In this document: positions 57,216 to 64,000 of the stretch, one piece after another
How positions within the stretch are numbered: the stretch's first letter is position 1
How the letters are laid out: every line of letters starts with the position of its first letter
From: Macrosoma leucophasiata
Taxonomy: Eukaryota; Arthropoda; Insecta; Lepidoptera; Hedylidae
Assembly (NCBI GenBank): GCA_036365455.1
Contig: JAWQUS010000004.1
Location: forward strand, 9,183,501-9,247,500
Length of the DNA stretch: 64,000 nucleotides
Direction of reading: 5' to 3'
Notes under the pieces: model-generated
The model's database searches: none
What the model saw: the letters and a program-made list of their open reading frames with translations, nothing else
What the model was told of the DNA's origin: nothing
Translations under genes and position numbers: made by a program

Positions 57216-57519
57216 ATGCTATAAAAGTGGTTATTAAGAATGTAGTTCCCAATGATGCGTGGTAGATACCACAGTCAGTATTGCATTCCTACATAAAACC
57301 GCCGCTGGGTTTTCAATGCCAATACGTTGTCACTATTGGGTCTTAAGTTATTTACCCTTATATACTAGAAATTACATTGTCATGTAACAGGAATATTGTT
57401 AAAACCATTTTGCAGTAAATAGATAAGGTAAAGCAATCGTGCCTCAAGGTCTGACACTAGATCTCTACTATTAGCTTGTAATCTTGCATAGGCAATCTTC
57501 TCAAATATTATTTGGGGCC

Positions 57520-57765
57520 AATGAAAATCACTGGAAGGCTTAGTCATTTTCGACCAGATTAAAATTAATGGAATTTGCGTGTTAAATTAATCAAGAAAAT
57601 ATTGTCGCCTCGCCAGCCCCGATACGCCGAGGTCCACATCGCTATCGTAATATGCCATTATTCTGTGTTAAATTGAAGGGCTCGGGGCCCAGGAATATTG
57701 GTGTTCAATATAAAGTACAACAACAGTTTATTGAATGAATTGCAGTTCTTTTTGGTTGACTTTGA
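57520..57765. repeat. Duplicated non-coding block, copy 2
   Basis: Second copy, about 560 bp downstream of the first. Confidence 0.75.
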
Positions 57766-57828
57766 ATTGGGAAAGTGGCAAATTGGTGTCTTTATAGTAA
57801 GGTTTTGCAAGGTTGGATTGAGATTTAC

Positions 57829-58112
57829 TTTTTTTAATGAAAATGGCGAACAATCATGCAGTTCACATTGATGTTATACAATTACTGCAGCCTATAGACA
57901 CCCACACAAAGAGCAGAGGTCAAAATGCAGATGGGTTACCACTTCTTAGGCCTAAGGTTTTATGCTTATGTGCCGGAGATTACAGGGCCGTACATTACCA
58001 CCTGGCCGAAACACGACAGTGCTGAACACTACCATTTAGCGGCAAGTATATTAGGTAATGCGGTGGTGCCTACGCCCGCGATCTCCGTCACTGGAGCTCT
58101 ACCGCCAGTAAT
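57829..58112 (-). mobile_element. CR1/Zenon-like LINE 3' end (copy r)
   Basis: Full-length reverse copy, 'atcatgcagttcacattgat' to 'actggagctctaccgccag'. Confidence 0.8.
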
Positions 58113-58268
58113 GCTCCATTATAATCGAATAATATAGTATTGTAAATAATATTTCATATTATTCTATATTTATATCAAATACGAAATACATTAAATAATT
58201 TTACAAGACTAAATCCAGTTTATACAGCTTGGATTCACACATTTCTTTTCGGTAAAAACTCTCAAAAT

Positions 58269-58410
58269 ATTGTATTACCGCTACTGCGATCGCCAATCCG
58301 TTTGCCAACCTTGGCAATTATGGCGTATTTTCCCCTTATGACGCATAACACTATTGTAGGCCTCTTTGGATAAGGATTTGTCCAGCAGAGGACGTTGGCT
58401 ACTACTAATA
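58269..58410 (-). repeat. Family X fragment and RTE-like tail
   Basis: 58269-58345 ('actgcgatcgccaatccg') is a reverse X copy. 58360-58410 ('tttgtccagcagaggacgt' plus ACTAATAATA) looks like an RTE tail on the plus strand. Confidence 0.45.
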
Positions 58411-58707
58411 ATAAAACTTTTTGTAACATAACATACCACATATGTTGTAAGAACGGCATTGCTAAAGATATAAAAACATTGCAATAAAGAAACTACGCCA
58501 TAATTTCCATGGACATTTTGTGTCGGGCATGTCATAAATTGCCTGATTCAGCAAATCTCAGTAAGTTTGGCGGATATGATATTCACATACGACGCAATAT
58601 TGTCGACCCTGTAACATCTTGTAGCTTTGTCGCATGATTGCACGACATGGAAATATCTTCTTGTTATACTATTATCTATATCAAGATCAAAATATACTAA
58701 TATTATG
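58411..58707. other. Non-coding stretch
   Basis: Nothing recognised. Confidence 0.4.
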
Positions 58708-58871
58708 TGAAGCGCTCATGGCCCGGCGGCTGGTGTAGATTGAAAGCGATCTACTCGGTTAAGCGTTACGGGCGCGGTCGGGTGAGGGATGGGTGACCGC
58801 AAGTGGCAAATTGAAATGTGTTCGTTTCCGTGCTTCGGAGGGCACGTTAAGCCGTCAGATCCGGTTGTTAT
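58708..58871 (+). mobile_element. 5S rRNA-derived SINE, 3'-truncated
   Basis: 'agcgatctactcggttaagc', GGGCGCGGT, 10 nt, ATGGGTGACCGC: the clearest match to the 5S internal promoter in the window. Stops where the S2 SINE begins. Confidence 0.75.
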
Positions 58872-58872
58872 T

Positions 58873-60136
58873 AACTGCCTCGGTAGCCTAGTGGTAGCAG
58901 GCCACTACTACTACGCTGAGGTCCTGGGTTCGATTCCCGGGTAGGGGGTTATCAGAGATGTATGTATCTTCACGCCAGGTCCCTAACGGGGTAGGCAGAG
59001 AGTGTAGAGCGCCAGACATCCCGGCTCTGACAAACCTCTCGTGCCTCGTCTACCTTCATCATTCTCTTCATACATGCACGCCGATTCCTAAGACTTTTGA
59101 CCCCACCATCAGACAGAACTCGACCTATTTGGTCATGGTAGGTCAGCCTTGGTCTTCCTGGGCCTCTGCAACCATCCACATTCGCATTGTATATCTGTTT
59201 AGTCATTCGCTCATTCGACATTCTTTCTATATGCCCGAACCATCGGAGCATGCCTTTTTTCATTTTTACACCGATACTATCATTCACACAAAGTCTCTTT
59301 CTTACATCTTCATTACGAACGCGATCGGTAAGTGATACACCGCAGATCTTGCGCAAAGATCTCATCTCGACCGCGTTCAACTTACTTTCATGCTCTTTCC
59401 TGCATACCCAGCTCTCGCTTCCATATAAAAGCGTTGGAGTAAGTACAGCATTATGTACGGCTAGTCGAGCCCGCTGGCTGAGATGTTTAGATTCTAGCAG
59501 CTTACCCAATGCTCCATTCACGCAATTCCCAGCAAGCACTCTTCTTTCTATGTCAGTGGTGTACCTACCATCCTTGCTAAAAGCACATCCAAGATATACA
59601 ATTTCATCAACCTGTTCTAACACTGCATCATCTACTACTACTCTTGCATTTGTTCTCTGTTCATCTCTTTCAAATACTAATACTTTAGTTTTATCCACAT
59701 TCAATTGTAAGCCTTTCTCCATACAATCCTCTTTCATGACTGTGACTAGTGCTTGTAGCCCAGATGGTGTAGAGCTAACAATTACAGCATCATCTGCGTA
59801 AAGCAGACAGTTCACCACTAAGTCACCCATACGCACTCCCACATCCATCAACTTCACCCTCTGGAGGCATTTGTCCAGATATATAATAAACAGCCTAGAC
59901 GAGTTATCAGAGATAATGGTGAAAAAGCCTTTATCTCTGGTTCTATTGGGATTTTTCCATTTTCTGGAAATTTCCCAGTACCTCAAAGTTTGGTAATGTG
60001 CCCGGAGATGTCAACAGGCTCGCCACCTGTTACATGGGCCAAAACGTAACTGGCGAATCGTGGGTGTTTGCATGTATGCTTGAATGTATGCATTTACCTC
60101 TGCCTACCCCTTCGGGGATTACAGGCGTGAAGTTAC
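58873..60136 (+). mobile_element. tRNA-derived SINE (S2) interrupted by an RTE-like LINE
   Basis: Left part 58873-58959: tRNA-like head with A box 'tagcctagtggtagcagg' and B box 'gggttcgattcccggg'. Right part 59903-60136: body and tail, ending 'cttcggggattacaggcg' and 'tgaagttacg'. Joined, the parts match the uninterrupted copies at 54.7 and 62.5 kb. Confidence 0.85.
58960..59902 (-). mobile_element. RTE-like LINE, 5'-truncated, with ORF
   Basis: 943 bp insertion flanked by the 12 bp duplication GTTATCAGAGAT (58948-58959 and 59903-59914). The minus-strand frame (58970 to about 59902) codes the reverse transcriptase palm YADD motif (LLYADDAVIV), the VDKTKVLVFE strand, LYGSESW and a C-terminal CRGPGRPRLTY region. 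The frame extends upstream into SINE sequence, so the first ~29 residues of the 338-codon ORF are not LINE. The stop lies 10 bp from the 3' end, so there is almost no 3' UTR, as in RTE elements. RTE clade is likely, not certain. Confidence 0.85.
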
Positions 60137-60805
60137 GTTCTTCAGAATTATTTAGGTAAGTCGATAAATCATTAAAACACAAAATATTTTCTCATCGTTA
60201 GTTAACTCATAAAGCTAAAGAGCCTTTTGAATTTGAGATGTCGTTTATTAAATACACCTAGAAGAATATCATTATGAGTCGTTATTATTCAAATGCTAAA
60301 AGCATATTTTAACAAGAAATATATTTTAGGGCCCCATTTTTATTATTGCTTTGGTAATGACCATATTTTTATTAACGGGCCTAATATTTCTGTAAGTCAT
60401 GTATCATCAATCATGGTGTTATTTATCATAAACCGCTTTGTCGGAAATAGGCACGACATTCAATCAATTAATTTGATGCTTATCACGTTCACTGTCTAAA
60501 GAGCAGACACAATTACCAAAGAAATTCTAAACAGAATGCCAAATACCCAAAGAAAATTTATTACAGTATAGAAAAACTCTTTATTGCAAACTTTTTAATG
60601 CAGGAGCAATAACTAACAGGCAAATAGTTCTAATTGATAATAAACAATGTTTTTTGTTGCGAAAAGTCCGACGCTTCATTAAACATTATGTTTGCTTGGG
60701 TGGGTTGGTTTGGTTGGGTGGGTAGAGATATTTTGTAACTATGCCAATACTCAGGGTAATAAATATGAACTAATGTAGATGTTATCATTTGTACTATTAA
60801 ACGGT
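60137..60805. other. Non-coding stretch
   Basis: AT-rich, with a G-rich run 'gggtgggttggtttggttgg' near 60698. No gene. Confidence 0.45.
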
Positions 60806-61098
60806 CATAGAGCAACACGGGCCACCGGCCGCGGCGGACTGGAGGGGAGTAGTCATAGCTTTCATTACCTATGCAAAACAGCCTGTCATTTTTGGCGGGG
60901 GGAAATGCGTGCGCCACACACGCACACTACAAAAATCGTCTATTTCTACGAAACTCACACCTTGACTTTAACAAAATACAGAAACAATTTCACGCACACA
61001 TTTAAACATCTAGGCGACAGGTATAGGCCCATTTGGGCTTGTACTTTGACAGAGGGGAAAGTCTGCATATGGCTGCTCCCCTCCGGTGTTGCTCTATG
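60806..61098. mobile_element. MITE with 8 bp TSD (uninterrupted copy)
   Basis: Termini catagagcaacacgg / ccggtgttgctctatg; flanks TAAACGGT and TGAACGGT match at 7 of 8. Reverse orientation to 26706-27187. ORF 60779-61108 is a by-product. Confidence 0.8.
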
Positions 61099-61289
61099 TG
61101 AACGGTAGATACATTATCTATGTGCTGAACTCTCTGTTGCCGTCAGGATTGTAATGACCCCACCCCTCACTTCTTCCGTGCCGTTATGTCCCATTTCTCT
61201 TGGGGTCGGCCCTCCTAATCTTATTTCGCCACTCAGGGCGTAATTATGTCATTTCGGTTTCAAGTTCCCTCGTCCTCATATCTTCTTTT

Positions 61290-61552
61290 TAGCTCCAGTG
61301 ACGGAGCTCGCGGGCGTAGGCACCACCGCATTACCTAATATACATGCCGCTAAATGGTATGGTATGGTATGGTAGTGTTCAGCACTATCGTGTTCCGTTC
61401 AGGTGGTAATGTACGGCCCTGTGATTAGGCCCCAGGAGTGGTAACGCATCTGCATTTTGACCTTGGTCTTTGTGTGGGTGTCTATAGGCTGCAGTCATCA
61501 CTTAACATCAATGTGAACTGCATGCTTGTTTGCCACTTCCATTACATAAAAA
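61290..61552 (+). mobile_element. CR1/Zenon-like LINE 3' end (copy s)
   Basis: 'agctccagtgacggagctcg' to 'gtttgccacttccattacat', missing the first bases and a short inner piece. A pentamer run (ATGGT)n at 61355-61377 sits inside. Confidence 0.8.
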
Positions 61553-61574
61553 AGCGATTATGGTATAAACCCCT

Positions 61575-61640
61575 CATGGGAAGCCTTTGATCCAGCAGAG
61601 AACATCCTTCGGCTAATAATATGATGACGATGTTAATTAC
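61575..61640 (+). mobile_element. RTE-like LINE tail fragment
   Basis: 'ttgatccagcagagaacatc' and 'cttcggctaataatatgatg'. Confidence 0.45.
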
Positions 61641-62375
61641 TAAGGAATCAGACAGAGCCTGTGTGAACAATTGCCAGATTTAGCATAGCATGGCCATATC
61701 AGGCCAGTAAGTAGAGATCTGATTAGCTTAACGAAGGACGCAATTACGAGAACAAGTTGGGTGGAAAATTATCCGCACCCTCGACACGGCTCGCAGGAAA
61801 TTAAAAAGTATGCATCAAGGAGCGTGGATTTTTTTTGCCTGACGTTTGAAAGTTATAATCAATTCCGTGCAGACATCGGCAAAACCCAGAGGAAATAAAA
61901 ACGAACGAGCACTGCCTGTATAAACACAGATATCTGAGATTCGGATTGGGGTAGAAGATTAAAGATGTTAGTTTCTTATTTTGTTCGCTATTAAACACGC
62001 TAGCCATTGCACAAATAAAGTGTGAATTGGGATTAAGGTTGAAATGACAATGGGGTCAGTGTAGCCAAATAAAGATTGTGGGCATTGTTTCAAACAAAAG
62101 GTTATGCCATTGGAGGAAATTCCGATGACCAATAGGCATCTTTGTCAGCAATTGATATATCCACTATAATATCAAGTACAGTTTAAAAATTGCTGTAAAG
62201 AACTGAACTAGCTTTAGCAGCACTGACGACCACAATTCAACTGATCTCCTCTTACTATTGACAAGCCCATTTATACCCCCAAATACTCGATTTCGTAAAC
62301 AACATCCGAGTCGTTATCTTTACAAAAGTCAACAGGTGTAATTCGAAATGTAAACAACCTTATTCCAATTAAGCC
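61641..62375. other. Non-coding stretch
   Basis: Nothing recognised. Confidence 0.45.
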
Positions 62376-62379
62376 CCTG

Positions 62380-62481
62380 TTTTGGCATAAACACCACTTA
62401 ATTTGGCACAAACACCTCCTGATTTGGCACAAACACCCCCTGATTTGGCACAAAAACCCCCTGATTTGTCACAAACACCTA
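62380..62481. repeat. 21 bp minisatellite
   Basis: About five units of 'tgatttggcacaaacaccccc' type with small changes. It generates a Cys-rich minus ORF (62271-62453) that is not a gene. Confidence 0.85.
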
Positions 62482-62535
62482 AAATGATGGCTGAAATAGT
62501 GCAACTATTTGAGGCACTAACAGTACTATTAGACG

Positions 62536-62858
62536 TTACTTACTGCCTTTAATCACCGAAGGGGTAGGCAAGAGTTAATGCATGCATTCAACCACAACCA
62601 CGCCCATGGTTCGCCAGTTACATTTTGGCCATGGTGGCGAGCCTATTGACATCTCCGGGCACATTACCAAACTTCGAGGTACTGGGAAATTTCCAGAAAA
62701 TGGAAAAATCCCAATGGATATTTCCATTTTCTGGATACCAATAAAACCATAAATAAAGGACTTTACACCATTATCTCTGATAACCTCCTACCTGGGAATC
62801 GAACCCAGGACCTCAGCGTAGTAGTGGCCTGCTACCAATAGGCTACCGAGGCAGTTAC
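62536..62858 (-). mobile_element. tRNA-derived SINE (family S2) with TSD
   Basis: Full copy, 3' tail at the left, tRNA-like head at the right ('tgggaatcgaacccaggacc'). Flanked by the 12 bp duplication TACTATTAGACG (62524-62535 and 62859-62870). Has a short internal duplication near 62698-62750. Confidence 0.85.
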
Positions 62859-62910
62859 TACTATTAGACGAGGTTTAATTGATTACATTACACAGTATTC
62901 TTTTATATTT

Positions 62911-62990
62911 TGCATGTATGCTTGAATTCATGCATTTACCTCTCCCTACCCCTTCGGGTAATACAGGCGTGAAGTGAAGTTACGTAATTC
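62911..62990 (+). mobile_element. SINE S2 tail fragment
   Basis: 'tgcatgtatgcttgaattca' and 'ctaccccttcgggtaatac' plus GGCGTGAAG. Confidence 0.65.
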
Positions 62991-63022
62991 TGTTACAAAT
63001 GAAATGCCCGGCAGCTTTTTAC

Positions 63023-63469
63023 CAGTGTTGCTAAACTATCGATAGTTGACCTCGAAAAATAGTCGATAGCGCGATAGTACTATCGAAAATATCGCCATGC
63101 TGCAATACTATCGATACTATCGATAGTATCGATAGTTAAAAATAAGCAATTCTATTGCCGAAGATCAATAGTATCGATAGTATTGTTATAAACAATAGTC
63201 AATAAGGTCAATAGTATCGATAGTATCGATAGTTTCGATAGCATCGATACTATCGAAGCTAGTATCGTTACTAACTAGTATCGATACTATCGAAGCTAGT
63301 ATCGTTACTAACTAGTATCGATACTATCGAAACTATATACTATCGATAGTATCGATAGTATTGCAGCATTGCGATATTTTCGATAGTACTATCGCGCTAT
63401 CGACTATTTTTTCGAGGTCACGATAGTTCACAATACTATCGATAGACTATTACTATTGCAACAACACTG
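63023..63469. mobile_element. hAT-like MITE filled with TATCGATA motifs
   Basis: Termini cagtgttgc... / ...acaacactg, flanked by the exact 8 bp duplication CTTTTTAC (63015-63022 and 63470-63477). 447 bp. The outer ~100 bp of each side are inverted repeats ('tcgatagcgcgatagtacta'). About twenty CGATA pentamers occur on the plus strand, many within TATCGATA. A 37 bp unit ('gctagtatcgttactaacta' core) is tandemly doubled at 63255-63330. No ORF. Confidence 0.85.
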
Positions 63470-63477
63470 CTTTTTAC

Positions 63478-63907
63478 ACAAGCTTACAAAAGTCTTGAAA
63501 ACTTGATAAGAAATGTTGAAAATACAAGTGAAAGTGCAGTTTTGGCCATATGCGCCAAAGCTGCACTTAGCAAAACGCTTTTATCTAGTTTTTTATGATA
63601 GCAAAATGCTATACAATTTAAATGCCACGCCACTTTGCCTGGATTCAAAATTTAAATATAATTGAGTCTTGTATTAAAGTTTAGAATCAGATTGATACCC
63701 AGTTTATGTCCAACAAGGACTTGTCAAGTTGATTAATTCATCAGACTAGAAGTCAGTTCATAAATTAAACTTATATTCAAAACGTGTAAAAGCATTAATC
63801 TTTTGCTTAAGTTACTATTTAATTAAAAGTGGTAGCATATTATTTGAAGACAATTTGTACTACAATTTTACAACAAAAGTTTGATGCAAATTATAACATT
63901 TTGGAGT
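63478..63907. other. AT-rich non-coding stretch
   Basis: Nothing recognised. Confidence 0.45.
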
Positions 63908-64000
63908 GTGTGTGTGTATCTTCACACCAAGTCGCTAACGGGGTAGGTAGAGAGTGTGGAGCGCCAGATATCTCGATCCTGACACACCTCCCGTGCCTCT
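63908..64000 (-). mobile_element. RTE-like LINE 3' end, runs off the window
   Basis: Minus-strand copy of the LINE end: 'gctaacggggtaggtagag' and 'gtgtggagcgccagatatc'. Extends past the right edge. Confidence 0.75.

Noticed and set aside
59187..59801. 204-codon plus-strand ORF
   Set aside because: Antisense to the RTE-like reverse transcriptase frame; Ser/Thr/Leu-rich as expected for a shadow.
62271..62453. Cys-rich repeat protein (CQIRGCL repeats)
   Set aside because: Produced by a 21 bp minisatellite; no start context or flanking gene structure.

Overview
This is a 64 kb piece of an insect nuclear genome, almost certainly a moth or butterfly. It is AT-rich, intron-dominated and crowded with repeats of lepidopteran type: CR1/Zenon-like LINE 3' ends with a 'tgcttgtttgccac...ttacataaaa' tail, RTE-like LINEs, tRNA- and 5S-derived SINEs, many small Helitron-like elements ending CTAG|T, hAT-like and TTAA-type MITEs, and a mariner. 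No bacterial genes, operons, rRNA genes or CRISPR arrays are seen.

The one convincing host gene is on the + strand at 46660-48069. It is a large exon with a splice acceptor, three short upstream ORFs, the start codon at 46838 and seven transmembrane helices of an amine GPCR, cut by a splice donor straight after the DFRR motif. Residues and the third intracellular loop fit the invertebrate D1-like dopamine receptor Dop1R2 (DAMB/DopR2). The C-terminal exon was not found and may lie downstream of the window. Much of the rest may be its introns and upstream DNA. Candidate non-coding first exons/promoters at about 9.17-9.96 kb and 43.88-44.15 kb are guesses.

The most striking structure is at 14645-19517: sixteen copies of a roughly 310 bp unit, eight facing one way and eight the other, forming a 4.9 kb palindrome flanked by a 12 bp direct repeat. 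Every unit carries an identical 74 nt tRNA-like module with intact acceptor, D, anticodon and T stems, an A box, a near-consensus B box and a T5 run just downstream, but a 9 nt anticodon loop. Three relatives (two direct, one inverted) sit inside a 936 bp Helitron-like element at 6069-7004, a likely donor form, and a diverged half-module lies at 43031-43085.

Other layout: 0-6 kb tandem repeats, LINE tails and AT-rich DNA; 6-14 kb Helitrons, a fold-back element, SINEs and a hAT-like MITE with a nested RTE tail; 19.9-21.1 kb a triplicated non-coding block; 21-29 kb MITEs, LINE tails and a hAT-like MITE with a nested Helitron whose empty site is visible at 60.8 kb; 29.5-31.6 kb an inverted-repeat element holding a broken mariner; 33-46 kb MITEs, 5S-SINEs, LINE fragments and a duplicated segment upstream of the receptor exon; 49-58 kb Helitrons, LINE tails and duplicated non-coding blocks; 58.9-60.1 kb an RTE-like LINE inserted into the SINE that shares its 3' tail; 63.0-63.5 kb a hAT-like MITE packed with CGATA/TATCGATA motifs.

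All homology statements are by eye from known family features; no database search was run. Repeat boundaries are approximate unless a target-site duplication or element terminus is stated.
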